Below, piece by piece: positions 39,828-49,309 of a DNA stretch of 64,000 nucleotides (position 1 is the stretch's first letter; every line of letters begins with the position of its first letter). The translations under genes and the position numbers were made by a program. Source of the stretch: JAGLON01 sp041394985 (GTDB taxonomy: Bacteria; Zixibacteria; MSB-5A5; GN15; JAAZOE01); the NCBI GenBank assembly GCA_041394985.1, contig JAWLBI010000001.1, positions 4,030,001 to 4,094,000 of the forward strand, read 5' to 3'. Below the pieces are notes generated by a model. It saw only the letters and a list, made by a program, of their open reading frames with translations, was not told where the DNA came from and ran no database searches.

Positions 39828-41477
39828 ATGAAACAATCTGTAATGATATGTCTGTCCCTGTGTCTTTTTATTGCTCCGCTTTTAGCTGAGCCATATATGG
39901 AGGCAAAAGACACGGACGGTGCACTGCGCCTATCCGCCGACAACACGACGTACATCGACGCGAACAACATTCTCATGTTCGTGACGAATCGCGGCATCAT
40001 CGGCCGTGACCTGGAGGATGTCTTCGGATGCGATGCCGGAACGTTTTATCCCTTCGATGGGGACACCGCGAATGTCAATTGCAGTAATCCGACATCGACA
40101 CCATGCCCCCTCTACTCCGCCGCATTGTGGTTAGTCGGAGTCGATGCAGCCACCGGTGATACCCTGGCCGCCTTGGCTGAATACGCCAGTGAATTCACGC
40201 CCGGCCCGATGGCCGGAGGAACATTCCAGACCGATGCACCCGAATTCCGCGTCTACAAACTCTACAGTGACAGCCTGGCCGCCAATCCCAATACTGATTA
40301 CACGGAGTATTTGCAGTTTGCGGTCGGGCAGGGCGCTCCTATCGAGGTGAACGGCTCCGATACGATTCCGGCCATGATCGGCGATCAAATGCTCTGGTCG
40401 GTATACAATGACGCTGATACGACGCGACACACGTTGAATTCCTCATCAACGAATCCGATGGGAGTCGAAATCCGCCAGACGACTTTTGCCCTGAATGCAG
40501 CCGGCGCACAGGATGATATCGTGTATCTGCGCTGGAGAGTTTACAATAAGGGCGGAAATTCATTTACCAACCTGTATCTCTCGGTCTGGATTGATCCGGA
40601 TCTCGGATTCGCCTCCGATGACAAATCCGGTTGCGATACGCTGGAACAACTTGGCTTCTGTTACAACATGGATAATGACGACACGCAGTACGGCACTGCG
40701 CCGCCCTGTATCGGCGGCATACTCCTGCAAAGTCCGGCAGTGTTTACCGGAGTCAACACCGACACGGCCTGCACTTTCGGCTACAAAGTACCCGGTTTTA
40801 TCAATGCCCCGATGTCATCGTTGCGCGTCTATATCGGCGGCACCGATCCGGCTGATTTCCGGGAGACGTACAATCTGATGCATGGCCTCAGTCAGGGCGG
40901 TTTCCCGTATGTCTACAATAATGATACGCTCGATTTCATGTACAGCGGCGACCCGGTAACCGGTACCGGAGATATCGTGGCGACTGCGACCGATCAGCGC
41001 TTCATGTTGAATATGGGGCCGCTGACACTGGCGGCGGATGATTCGACCGAAGTGATAGCCGCTATCGTTATGGGACAGGGAGCGGATAATCTTGCATCGA
41101 TAACGCAAATGCGCGCCAATGCGGCCGAGGCCGTTACTTATTATGAAAGCCTGATTCAATCGCCGCTGGCGGCGGATGATGCAAACCCGGCTTTGCCCGC
41201 GCTGTTATCCCTGAAACAAAACTACCCGAACCCGTTTAACCCGGAGACGACAATCGAGTACACGCTGGCCAGGAGTTCTCACGCGACGCTGACCGTGTAC
41301 AATATTCTCGGCGAGGAAATCGCTCGGCCGGTCGATGGATTTCAGACTGCGGGAGACCATACCTGTACATGGGATGGCAAAGATAGAAATGGCGCGGCGG
41401 TTTCATCGGGAATTTATTTCTATAAATTGACGGTCGAGGGAGGGGCGGAAACAAGGCGGATGATTCTTATTAAATAG
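39828..41477 (+). CDS. secreted surface protein with C-terminal Por/FlgD-like sorting domain
   Basis: A 549-residue protein with a signal sequence (about 20 residues) and a long strand-rich body, DDVFGCDAG-like loops and many Asp/Thr. The last 90 residues, beginning SLKQNYPNPFNPETTIEYTL and ending IYFYKLTVEGG...MILIK, match the FlgD Ig-like or type IX secretion C-terminal domain widespread in the FCB group. Such domains direct or attach the protein at the outer surface. The body is not recognised. Cysteines are frequent (at least eight), suggesting disulfides. The PorV-like protein at 13065-14054 is a possible partner. Confidence 0.75.
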   Translation: MKQSVMICLSLCLFIAPLLAEPYMEAKDTDGALRLSADNTTYIDANNILMFVTNRGIIGRDLEDVFGCDAGTFYPFDGDTANVNCSNPTSTPCPLYSAALWLVGVDAATGDTLAALAEYASEFTPGPMAGGTFQTDAPEFRVYKLYSDSLAANPNTDYTEYLQFAVGQGAPIEVNGSDTIPAMIGDQMLWSVYNDADTTRHTLNSSSTNPMGVEIRQTTFALNAAGAQDDIVYLRWRVYNKGGNSFTNLYLSVWIDPDLGFASDDKSGCDTLEQLGFCYNMDNDDTQYGTAPPCIGGILLQSPAVFTGVNTDTACTFGYKVPGFINAPMSSLRVYIGGTDPADFRETYNLMHGLSQGGFPYVYNNDTLDFMYSGDPVTGTGDIVATATDQRFMLNMGPLTLAADDSTEVIAAIVMGQGADNLASITQMRANAAEAVTYYESLIQSPLAADDANPALPALLSLKQNYPNPFNPETTIEYTLARSSHATLTVYNILGEEIARPVDGFQTAGDHTCTWDGKDRNGAAVSSGIYFYKLTVEGGAETRRMILIK

Positions 41478-41495
41478 GAGTAATATAACAAACGA

Positions 41496-41523
41496 TTGAC
41501 AATTTTTCCGTTTTGGCTATTTT
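41496..41523 (+). promoter_or_regulatory. promoter of a small lipoprotein gene
   Basis: TTGACA (41496-41501) and TATTTT (41518-41523) are 16 bp apart, 18 bp after the preceding stop codon. Confidence 0.55.
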
Positions 41524-41558
41524 ATAATAGTATCATTGCCAAAGCGGAGGGTTATCTA

Positions 41559-42278
41559 GTGAAGTATAACTATGTGATTTTACTTGTGAGTGCCCTTGTT
41601 CTTCTGGTCGCCTGTGGCAAAGAAACGAATATTGTATCGGGAGGCGACTTATCGGATACCGTCGAATTATCGGGCTACATCAATGGGTTTGCATCCCCCT
41701 ATGATGATTTGAATGGCCCGTATACGACTAAAACGGGGTTTACTGCTACCATAGATGTCTTTGATGATGGGCAGTTAATCGCGCAGACTCAAACTGACAG
41801 CAACTCGTACTATTCCATTAGTGTAACCCCGGGTATATACACGCTGCAGGTATCGGGTGCACACTGCCATTCCATTCGTGTGGATAGTTTGTCTTTGCAT
41901 AATAGCCAAACACGAGATTTTACATTTTTGTTTGATTATCTCAGCGGCAATACAATTGAAGCCAAGTTTACTTTTAATCCAATTGATGATTCACTTACAA
42001 TGGCAGAAGAAATTGAACAATTGAGTGCCTTGAATACTATTGCCGGCGGAATGTTTGACCTGGAGAATATCACCAGGAATAAATATGAAATAATTCAAAA
42101 TTCTTACTGGATTGGGCCGAGTTACAAAGTAGTTAACTATACAATTACTCTTCGTCCTGACAAATATCCTTGGCAGGTGAAAGATATTTATATCCCATTG
42201 TTAAACGAAAATCGGGATAATTTTCACAGCAGTTTATCGCTGTATACACTGCCGATAGATGAAATTGATTCGGATTAA
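41559..42278 (+). CDS. lipoprotein with carboxypeptidase-regulatory-like domain
   Basis: The protein has 239 residues from a GTG preceded by GGAGG (41546-41550); the upstream frame includes the promoter. The lipobox is LLVAC (Cys19). Residues about 38-110 look like a carboxypeptidase-regulatory/Big-type beta-sandwich (VELSGYING, YYSISVTPGIYTLQVSG). The C-terminal half is unrecognised. The gene is AT-richer than its neighbours. Surface or periplasmic role unknown. Confidence 0.65.
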   Translation: MKYNYVILLVSALVLLVACGKETNIVSGGDLSDTVELSGYINGFASPYDDLNGPYTTKTGFTATIDVFDDGQLIAQTQTDSNSYYSISVTPGIYTLQVSGAHCHSIRVDSLSLHNSQTRDFTFLFDYLSGNTIEAKFTFNPIDDSLTMAEEIEQLSALNTIAGGMFDLENITRNKYEIIQNSYWIGPSYKVVNYTITLRPDKYPWQVKDIYIPLLNENRDNFHSSLSLYTLPIDEIDSD

Positions 42279-42284
42279 AAAATG

Positions 42285-42313
42285 GAAAAGGCCGGGGGGC
42301 AACCGGCCTTTTC
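42285..42313. terminator. bidirectional terminator between convergent genes
   Basis: GAAAAGGCCGG pairs with CCGGCCTTTTC (11 bp) between the lipoprotein gene and the GAF/HisKA gene; A/T-rich flanks serve both directions. Confidence 0.85.
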
Positions 42314-42360
42314 AGGGTGAGAGAGGAGGGTATATAGAAAGGGTTGGCAAATCTTGGCTA

Positions 42361-43203
42361 TCAACCCTCCTCGTCTCCTCTATCGTGGTGTGATGAGTCG
42401 TCTTCGTCTTCTTCCCCGACATCGGATTTCTTCTTGGAATCACCGAGTAAATCGGTCATCCGAGTTCCGTTGACATATTCGGTTGAGTCGGCTTCCGATA
42501 TCGACATCAACCGCTTGGTCACTTCACTGATCTGCCGGGCCGATTCTTCGATAATCGTCAACCGGCGCAGAATATCTTCCGGCAATTCCTGATGTTTGAG
42601 GCTTAAAAGCTGCAGGTTTCCCAGAAGCGCTGTCAGGGGGTTGTTGATATAATGATTGACCGCAACGGCGATTTCTTCCTGCGCCGCGATGCGCTCTTCG
42701 GCAATTTTCTGTTCGATTTCTTCGGCGCTCAATTCGCCGTCCGCGCGACGCCCGGATGACAGAGCCAGGGCGGCTGCCAGCGAGCGGATAAATTCGTCAT
42801 ATTCATGCAGACGAGCACGGCCGTACCTGATACCGACCAGGGCGCCGAATTGTTTTCCCTTGATTTCGACCGGGACGCTGAAGACCGATTTGAATTGATC
42901 GCCGCCCAGTTCGAAATAGGCCGTTCCCAAAAGATATTGAGTTCGGAGGGTGTACAGGATGGAATCCTCGGTTTCCATGAGGATGTCTCGATCGGCATCG
43001 GAAATCGCCTCGACCGCCTTGACGGTGACATTTTTATTGTCATCCCAGAGCAGAAGCGCGCCAGCGGCCAGTTCCAGGTACTCGATAGCGGCCGTTAGCC
43101 CTTTACCGGCAACGGCTTCGATACCGAGGCCAGCGGTTCCGGCTAATACGACCGCGGATAAGGCTCGATACTGGAGCATTTCTTTTGGATTCCCGTTTTC
43201 CAT
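42361..43203 (-). CDS. GAF and HisKA dimerisation domain protein without ATPase domain
   Basis: The protein has 280 residues from the ATG at 43203; the frame opens at a TTG four codons earlier. A GAF-like domain occupies about residues 5-150. After a coiled helix (about 158-180) comes a clear HisKA H-box, VAVNHYINNPLTALLGNLQL, with the phospho-acceptor His184 and the following NPL. The sequence then ends in a short acidic tail (GEEDEDDSS) and lacks any N, G1 or G2 box of a HATPase domain. So it cannot phosphorylate itself. It may serve as a phosphotransfer or dimerisation partner or as a sensor module of another kinase. No response regulator is adjacent. Confidence 0.75.
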   Translation of the reverse strand: MENGNPKEMLQYRALSAVVLAGTAGLGIEAVAGKGLTAAIEYLELAAGALLLWDDNKNVTVKAVEAISDADRDILMETEDSILYTLRTQYLLGTAYFELGGDQFKSVFSVPVEIKGKQFGALVGIRYGRARLHEYDEFIRSLAAALALSSGRRADGELSAEEIEQKIAEERIAAQEEIAVAVNHYINNPLTALLGNLQLLSLKHQELPEDILRRLTIIEESARQISEVTKRLMSISEADSTEYVNGTRMTDLLGDSKKKSDVGEEDEDDSSHHDRGDEEG

Positions 43204-43439
43204 ACTGAAAGTCAATTGAGCAAAACGTATGCCTTGATCTGAAAATAGCGTTGGTAAATTGACGTGTACCCACCCCGCGTGCCCCGCAGGGCTGAGGACT
43301 CCTTAACCGTTGTTTTGCATTATACTTACGAACCGGCCGGCAATTCAAGTGAATTTTGGCAATTGTTCAAAAAAGTGACAGCTTGAAAACTGTGAATTGG
43401 ATTTCATATTTATTGCACCGTAATATGTCGCCTCAGCAC

Positions 43440-43468
43440 TTGACAGACACACAAATTTAGCGTAAAAT
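43440..43468 (+). promoter_or_regulatory. promoter of purF
   Basis: TTGACA (43440-43445) and TAAAAT (43463-43468) are 17 bp apart. The start point near 43475 excludes the in-frame ATG at 43471. Confidence 0.65.
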
Positions 43469-43497
43469 TAATGTTTTTTCGGATAGGGAAACGACAC

Positions 43498-44901
43498 ATG
43501 GCCGAAGATATGATTCACGACAAGTGCGGCGTATTTGGTATTTACGGCGCGCGCAAGGCAGCCGAGTTGACCTATTTCGGACTCTATGCCTTGCAGCACC
43601 GCGGGCAGGAATCTGCCGGTATCGTTACGTCTCACAAGGGGAAGCTGCACCTGTACAAGGGCATGGGGCAGGTTTCCGATGTTTTCTCGGATGAGCAATT
43701 GTTCGATGAACTCAAGGGCTCCGTCGCGGTCGGGCATACCCGTTATTCCACGACCGGCGCCAGCTCGATTACGAATATACAGCCGTTTCTGATTACTAAC
43801 CGCGACAAGATGCTCGCTGTGGCTCACAACGGTAATTTGACCAATTCTATCGAGCTGAAAACGCGCCTCGAAAATCAGGGATCGATTTTCCAGACGACTT
43901 CCGATACTGAAATCGTCCTGCATCTGGTTGCCAAATCGAAGGCCAAGGGTACGTTCGGGAAAGTCTGTGAAGCGGTTAAAAAACTCCGCGGCGCATTTTG
44001 CTATCTTTTCTGCGCCGAGGACAGTATCATTGCCGCCCGTGACCCGTGGGGATTCCGCCCCCTCGCGCTGGGCAAATTGAACGGCCATTGGGTGGTCGCG
44101 TCGGAAACGTGCGCTTTCGATATCATCGGCGCAAAATATGTCCGAGACATCGAGCCGGGTGAGGTCCTGGAAATTTCCAAAGACGGCCTCCGATCCGAAT
44201 TGCCTAAAATTAACAAGCACAAATCATTTTGTATTTTTGAATACATTTACTTTTCTCGCCCGGACTCGATTGTCTTCGGCGAAAACGTCGATAAGGTCCG
44301 CCGCCGCCTTGGCAGGCTGCTGGCCCGAGAGCATCCGGTCGATGCCGATATCGTTATCGCCATCCCCGACTCGGCCAACACGGCAGCATTGGGGTATTCC
44401 GAGCAATCCGGCATTAAATTCGAAATCGGTCTGATTAGAAATCACTATGTCGGACGGTCGTTCATCGACCCGGAACAGACAATTCGCGACCTCGACGTCA
44501 AGGTTAAGTTCAATCCGGTCAAAGGCGTCCTCAAGGGCAAGCGTGTCGTCCTGGTTGACGATTCTATCGTCAGAGGAACGACATCGCGCAAGCTCGTCCA
44601 GTTGGTGCGAAGCGCAGGGGCCAAGGAAATCCATTTCCGGGTCTCCAGCCCGCCGATTATCGCCCCGTGTTTCTTCGGCATCGATATGCCCTCGCGGAAA
44701 CAGTTTATCGCCAATCAGAAGACGATCGAGGAAATCCGCAAGTATATCAAGGTGGAATCATTGGGCTACTTGTCGGTCGAGGGGATGCTGGCCATGCCAT
44801 CTCTACCCCACTCCGATTTCTGTGTCGGCTGTTTTACGAACAAATATCCGATTCAGGTCGACACCTCGGACGGGCAGAAAAATAAGCTCCGCCTGGGCTA
44901 A
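43498..44901 (+). CDS. purF: amidophosphoribosyltransferase
   Basis: The protein has 467 residues from the ATG at 43498. It makes 5-phosphoribosylamine from PRPP and glutamine, the first committed step of purine synthesis. A nine-residue leader precedes the catalytic Cys10 (HDKCGVFGIYG), as in the Bacillus-type enzyme that cleaves a propeptide. The glutaminase domain has GHTRYSTTGASS and NLTNSIELK; the PRPP loop is RVVLVDDSIVRGTTSRKLVQ. Cysteines for the structural [4Fe-4S] cluster are present, including CVGCFTNKYP at the C-terminus. Other pur genes are not in the window. Confidence 0.97.
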   Translation: MAEDMIHDKCGVFGIYGARKAAELTYFGLYALQHRGQESAGIVTSHKGKLHLYKGMGQVSDVFSDEQLFDELKGSVAVGHTRYSTTGASSITNIQPFLITNRDKMLAVAHNGNLTNSIELKTRLENQGSIFQTTSDTEIVLHLVAKSKAKGTFGKVCEAVKKLRGAFCYLFCAEDSIIAARDPWGFRPLALGKLNGHWVVASETCAFDIIGAKYVRDIEPGEVLEISKDGLRSELPKINKHKSFCIFEYIYFSRPDSIVFGENVDKVRRRLGRLLAREHPVDADIVIAIPDSANTAALGYSEQSGIKFEIGLIRNHYVGRSFIDPEQTIRDLDVKVKFNPVKGVLKGKRVVLVDDSIVRGTTSRKLVQLVRSAGAKEIHFRVSSPPIIAPCFFGIDMPSRKQFIANQKTIEEIRKYIKVESLGYLSVEGMLAMPSLPHSDFCVGCFTNKYPIQVDTSDGQKNKLRLG

Positions 44902-44953
44902 AAAGCGCCAATAAATCGCGCCATAAACCGATATATATGCAAAAGACAAGTGA

Positions 44954-44981
44954 TTGACAAATCGCGGCCTCGAAGTATATT
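44954..44981 (+). promoter_or_regulatory. promoter of the subtilase gene
   Basis: TTGACA (44954-44959) and TATATT (44976-44981) are 16 bp apart, 45 bp upstream of the ATG at 45026. Confidence 0.6.
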
Positions 44982-45025
44982 TAAACGAGTACCTGTCGCT
45001 TGTCTCACCTATTGCGGAGCATTGC

Positions 45026-47758
45026 ATGAAAAGCCGGTTTTTGCGACTTTCATTCTTTTTAATTATGTTCGTGGCTCTGGCCGGAGTCGTATCGGCCGAG
45101 CGTATTTCTAACTCCGCAGAGGAATCGGCATCTACCCGGCAAACGCTTATCCCTCGACAAATTATCGAAAAACCGCTATCAATTGCAGTCAGCGGCTCCG
45201 CCGACATCGATCATATCGTTGTTAAATTCAAAGAGGGCCTGCGAACTCGCCTGACCGACGGCCGTATTCATACAGTTGAGAATAAACAGCTCATTTCCGT
45301 GAATGAACTATTAAGCGCCAAGAGTATTTCGAGTATCCGCCGTTTGTTGCCGGATAATCCGGCAACACTGGAGCGCAGGCAGTTTGTCCTCGAAGAAAAA
45401 TCACGCTATCAGTTGGCCGATTTCAATACTTATTTTATCATCGATGTTTCGTCGCCATCCGAGGCCGAGGCGCTGGTTTACGAGCTCAACGCCCTGCCGG
45501 AGGTCGAAATTGCCTATATTCGCCCGAAATCATACCCGGCGGTCGATATCGATCCGCCGACTTCCTCGTTTGTCGACAGCCAGGTGTATCTCGGTGAGGC
45601 GCCCGAGGGAATCGACGCCTATTATGCCTGGACACAGACCGGCGGCGACGGCAGCGGTATTACGATTGCCGATATCGAGGGCTCGTGGAAGTTCGATCAT
45701 GAAGATCTGGAAATCCCGACCGAGGCGGTTATCGGCGGCGATCCGAATCTACCCATCGAATGGCGCAATCATGGCTCGGCCGTTGTCGGGATGCTCATTG
45801 CCGGTGACAATGGCTATGGCGTCACGGGCATTGTCCATGGTGCCGATATCGCTCTGTCGTCTCACAATGGCTCATCGGATGCGGGAGCCGTCATGACGGC
45901 CGCTGACAGCCTTGAGGCGGGGGATGTCATTCTCATCGAGATTCAAACGCCCGGCCCGCGCTACGATTTCGCCTATCGCACGGATCAGCTCGGTTATGTC
46001 CCCATCGAATATTTCCAGGCGGAATTCGATGCCATCCAGTATGCCTGGGCCAAGGGGATTATCGTCGTCGAGGCGGCGGCCAATGGCGCCGAGAACCTCA
46101 GCGATGCTATCTATGAAAACCGCTTCGATACGACATACAGGAATTCGCACGCGATATTTGTCGGAGCCGGCGCGCCGCCATCGGGTACCTATGGTGTCGA
46201 CAGAAAAGTTTTGGATTTCTCGAATTATGGCGCGCGCGTTAACCTTCAAGGCTACGGCCGCGAAGTCGTCACTTGCGGCTACGGTGATTTATTCAACGGC
46301 GGTCTGGATGAGCGGCAGTATTATACGCGCCAGTTCGGCGGTACATCCGGCGCGGCCCCGATGATTGCCGGAGCCGTTGCGGCGCTACAGGGGATTTACA
46401 AGAATCGCTTTGGCACGACAATTAATGCCGACCGCCTGCGCGATGTCCTCGTCGCCACCGGTTCGCCGCAGCAGGGATTCCCGACCTCGCACATTGGCCC
46501 CCGGCCGGATATCGAGGCCGCCGATTCGGCACTGCCCGAACCGTTTGTGCTTGCCCCGCATCCGGGATATATCGATACGACCATGGCGCCGGGAGATGTC
46601 ATTTCGATTCCGGTTTCCATCGTGAATTCGTCTCCGAGCGCATCCATAGATTTTGATATTAGTATCCCGGACAGCTTGTTGAAAAATTCGCAGAGCACCT
46701 GGCTGTCGGTTTCATCGTCCGGCGGCACGGTTCTGCCATCTGACTCGGTGTCGATAGACGTCACGCTCGATGCATCAGTATTGGATGACCGCACGACGAT
46801 TTACAAAGGCATATTGGAAATTTCGTTCGGAGAATCCGGCGGGTCGCTCGATGAACTGATATATCTGCCGGTCTTTCTGGATGTCCCCTGCGCCGATACG
46901 ATGTATGCGGTGAGTACATCATCGGATATCGGCGGCCCGGCATTCTTATGGTATGACCTCACGACAGTTGGGCTCAAGATTCCTGCCTATTCCTGGTACA
47001 ACGACGCCGTTTCCGAAGATACCCTTGATGACGGAACGGCCGGGCCTTATACATTCGGATTCGATTTCCCGTTTTATGATACGGTGTATTCCAGTGTCTA
47101 CATCGGCGCCAACGGCGCGGTGTCATTTACCGAGACCGATATTAACATCGAAGGCCTGTTCAATGACATCAATATCCCCAATCCCCCCTTCTCGACGCTC
47201 GTGGCGCCTTTCTGGAACGATTTAACGCTGGAACCGGACGACGGGCACGGCGATGTCTATTTTTATCGCATGCCGCTCAAGGAGGGCTTTATCGTCGAAT
47301 ATCATCAGGTCGGCAATTTCAATTCGGCCGATGATACCCTGACGACATTCCAGGTAATCCTCTATCGCAACGGTAATATCAAATTCCAGTATTTGTCGAC
47401 CGGGACATCCGGCCTGGCCGATTCGGCGGTCATCGGCATTGCCGATTATGATTGTAAATCGGTGTCTCATGTCGCCCGAGGTATTCCATCGGAAAATATC
47501 GTGACCGATTCATCGGCGATTCTGTTCGATTATGCGGGAATTATCTGGGAGATGTCGGGCGATATCAATTCGGACAACTCAGTAAATATCGGCGATGCGG
47601 TCTTCATGATCAGTTATATTTTCAAGGGCGGCAGCGCACCTCAGAAATTGCAGGAAGCGGATACGAACTGCGACGGCAGCGCCAACATCGGTGATGCGGT
47701 GTATTTGATCTCATACATCTTCAAGGGCGGCCCCGCGCCATGCATGTACGAGCTGTAG
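45026..47758 (+). CDS. secreted subtilisin-like (S8) protease with dockerin repeats
   Basis: The protein has 910 residues from the ATG at 45026 (Shine-Dalgarno GGAG); the frame before it contains the promoter. After a signal sequence (1-24) there is a pro-region with a fervidolysin-like fold (HIVVKFKEGLRTRL, about 60-165). The S8 domain carries the triad Asp216 (ITIADIEG), His249 (WRNHGSAVVGM) and Ser441 (GGTSGAAPM), with Asn353 for the oxyanion hole. Further beta-sandwich modules follow (about 510-840). The C-terminus has two dockerin type I repeats, GDINSDNSVNIGDAV and DTNCDGSANIGDAV, each followed by ISYIFKGG. Outside cellulosomes such dockerins occur on surface proteins of unknown partners. 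It acts extracellularly. Confidence 0.92.
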   Translation: MKSRFLRLSFFLIMFVALAGVVSAERISNSAEESASTRQTLIPRQIIEKPLSIAVSGSADIDHIVVKFKEGLRTRLTDGRIHTVENKQLISVNELLSAKSISSIRRLLPDNPATLERRQFVLEEKSRYQLADFNTYFIIDVSSPSEAEALVYELNALPEVEIAYIRPKSYPAVDIDPPTSSFVDSQVYLGEAPEGIDAYYAWTQTGGDGSGITIADIEGSWKFDHEDLEIPTEAVIGGDPNLPIEWRNHGSAVVGMLIAGDNGYGVTGIVHGADIALSSHNGSSDAGAVMTAADSLEAGDVILIEIQTPGPRYDFAYRTDQLGYVPIEYFQAEFDAIQYAWAKGIIVVEAAANGAENLSDAIYENRFDTTYRNSHAIFVGAGAPPSGTYGVDRKVLDFSNYGARVNLQGYGREVVTCGYGDLFNGGLDERQYYTRQFGGTSGAAPMIAGAVAALQGIYKNRFGTTINADRLRDVLVATGSPQQGFPTSHIGPRPDIEAADSALPEPFVLAPHPGYIDTTMAPGDVISIPVSIVNSSPSASIDFDISIPDSLLKNSQSTWLSVSSSGGTVLPSDSVSIDVTLDASVLDDRTTIYKGILEISFGESGGSLDELIYLPVFLDVPCADTMYAVSTSSDIGGPAFLWYDLTTVGLKIPAYSWYNDAVSEDTLDDGTAGPYTFGFDFPFYDTVYSSVYIGANGAVSFTETDINIEGLFNDINIPNPPFSTLVAPFWNDLTLEPDDGHGDVYFYRMPLKEGFIVEYHQVGNFNSADDTLTTFQVILYRNGNIKFQYLSTGTSGLADSAVIGIADYDCKSVSHVARGIPSENIVTDSSAILFDYAGIIWEMSGDINSDNSVNIGDAVFMISYIFKGGSAPQKLQEADTNCDGSANIGDAVYLISYIFKGGPAPCMYEL

Positions 47759-47800
47759 CAGTCTTCACATTTGGGATACGGCCAAAAGAAATGGGTTGTA

Positions 47801-48958
47801 TTACCATTTGTATTTAGTACTGATAATCCCTTTGAGCCATTCCACACGAGGGTCAAGGGATTTCTGGATTTCATAATGCATATAGAATCCATCCGGACGA
47901 TCCGGATATAAAATATCAGGTTTTAGATAATTAGTTGGACTAATATCCGTCACAAATTGCAGCCCCCCCGTATTCGTCTCATAGAAATAGATATTATGAT
48001 TGGTAATAGCTTCCGGGTAACCCATAAAAATGCCGTCCTTCTTGCCAGAGTCGGGATTCGATGCCGTAAAGCGTATTGAGATTCTATTGTATCTTTCCCG
48101 AAGTGCATTGAATTTCATACTAAACAGAACTGTATCCGACTCAAGGACTAATTCTTTATCACAATTGATGATATCTTTATACAGTATATCTCCGTTATCA
48201 CGGATCTTCATTTCAATCTTAGATGGATAATCGTGATAAGGACTGACATAGTAATTCACTTTACGAAAGCCTTCTTCGTCAGGCGCCAAATACACTACCG
48301 CCTTTATTGCAAAATAAGTATACAGGTATGTTTTTGAATATCGAATGCGTGTCAATTCGTTTTCCTCTTTCGGGTCTCGTAAAAACATAATCGAATCCTG
48401 CAACAATTCGGGATTCGGCCCAAGGAATGTTGAGTAATACGGACATGCAAAATCAGTATTAAGAGCAAGTGTCTCGCCGTCAATACCGAGTACCAGCAAT
48501 GTCGTTAATTGATCGCGTGGGAGCGCCTCATATTGCTTTCCAAAGTAATCGTATGGTTTGTTCTCATAAATCCGAAAGTCAAGCCGATAGAATCCCACAA
48601 TCTGAGGAATGAACGTCACCTCGGCGTGGAGCGTGTCTCCCGCTTTAATTCCCTGATGCCAGTAAAAGCGCTCAGGAATTATCGTCTCGGCGGCCGTTTG
48701 GTTCTTTAATTGAACAAAAGCGCCTTTCTCACAGTCGAACTGCGCGACGTATGTGAGTTTGACAATACAGGGCTGTCGATAGACCGGTAGCGATTCGAAA
48801 AATATACTCCCGATATATAGAGAATCCGACAGCATCGCCATCCGTCGAGATTTTTCATAACAATCCGTCGGATTTTTGATATAACTGTCATTTGCGATAA
48901 TTAACTCCGCCAACCCTATTATAAAAATCATCGCTATGTAAAAAACTCGTTTATACAT
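47801..48958 (-). CDS. exported protein of unknown function
   Basis: A 385-residue protein with an N-terminal signal sequence (MYKRVFYIAMIFIIGLAELIIA) and a good GAGG Shine-Dalgarno. The rest is strand-rich without a domain I recognise; segments such as PCIVKLTYVAQFDC and KAGDTLHAEVTFIPQIVGFYRLDFRI look like an immunoglobulin-type sandwich. It is AT-richer than most neighbours and lies just after a remnant of a dockerin-type gene. Possibly a surface or periplasmic protein. Confidence 0.65.
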   Translation of the reverse strand: MYKRVFYIAMIFIIGLAELIIANDSYIKNPTDCYEKSRRMAMLSDSLYIGSIFFESLPVYRQPCIVKLTYVAQFDCEKGAFVQLKNQTAAETIIPERFYWHQGIKAGDTLHAEVTFIPQIVGFYRLDFRIYENKPYDYFGKQYEALPRDQLTTLLVLGIDGETLALNTDFACPYYSTFLGPNPELLQDSIMFLRDPKEENELTRIRYSKTYLYTYFAIKAVVYLAPDEEGFRKVNYYVSPYHDYPSKIEMKIRDNGDILYKDIINCDKELVLESDTVLFSMKFNALRERYNRISIRFTASNPDSGKKDGIFMGYPEAITNHNIYFYETNTGGLQFVTDISPTNYLKPDILYPDRPDGFYMHYEIQKSLDPRVEWLKGIISTKYKW

Positions 48959-48982
48959 TCCACATCCTCTATTCTCTTTTAC

Positions 48983-49171
48983 TTATGAAGGACAGCATGG
49001 TTCAGGGTCGCGTTTGAAAACATAATTGGTCAAGTATGCAATATCAATAACATTTGCGTGGCAGTCAACCCATTGGATAGTTTTTAAGTAATCATCTCGC
49101 CGCAAACTTTCAATCTTATTATTCCGCGAAACTTGTATTGTTTTTGGAGTCATTCCGAAGGAGGCCTTCAA
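48983..49171 (-). pseudogene. remnant of a dockerin-like C-terminus
   Basis: A 62-codon frame whose last 29 residues, WVDCHANVIDIAYLTNYVF and then KRDPEPCCPS, resemble the end of a dockerin/IADL repeat (DxxxNxxDIAYLxNYxF...PxPC). The calcium-binding loop has lost residues, and the 33 residues before it match nothing. It ends 24 bp before the next gene's start. I interpret it as the decayed 3' end of a former surface-protein gene, but an expressed small protein is not excluded. Confidence 0.45.
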
Positions 49172-49219
49172 AAGCCGACTGAGGAATCTACTTTTGTCTT
49201 CATTGCATCTTGCGCGAAT

Positions 49220-49242
49220 GGCAGGAGCACAGGGCTCCTGCC
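49220..49242. repeat. GGCAGG-family hairpin repeat
   Basis: GGCAGGAGC / GCTCCTGCC is a 9-bp perfect stem followed by CTACT, the same tail as the hairpin ending the tandem repeat at 4566-4711; the central stem bases differ in a pairing-preserving manner. Confidence 0.65.
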
Positions 49243-49248
49243 CTACTA

Positions 49249-49281
49249 CAAAAAAAGGCGGCGAATGATAACATTCGCCGC
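49249..49281 (-). terminator. intrinsic terminator of the nuo operon
   Basis: On the reverse strand GCGGCGAATG / CATTCGCCGC (10 bp, loop TTAT) is followed by C and seven T, 28 bp after the nuoN stop codon. Confidence 0.9.
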
Positions 49282-49309
49282 TTCAAGAATTTTTATATAT
49301 ACTATTCAG

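Larger units (their letters stand above)
48959..49309. other. spacer between an exported-protein gene and nuoN
   Basis: This 351-bp stretch holds a degenerate dockerin-like remnant (48983-49171), a GGCAGG-family hairpin (49220-49242) and the nuo operon terminator (49249-49281). No intact gene is seen. Confidence 0.6.

Noticed and set aside
43471..43497. Upstream ATG of purF at 43471
   Set aside because: It lies at or before the expected transcription start; starting at 43498 gives the usual short propeptide before the catalytic cysteine.
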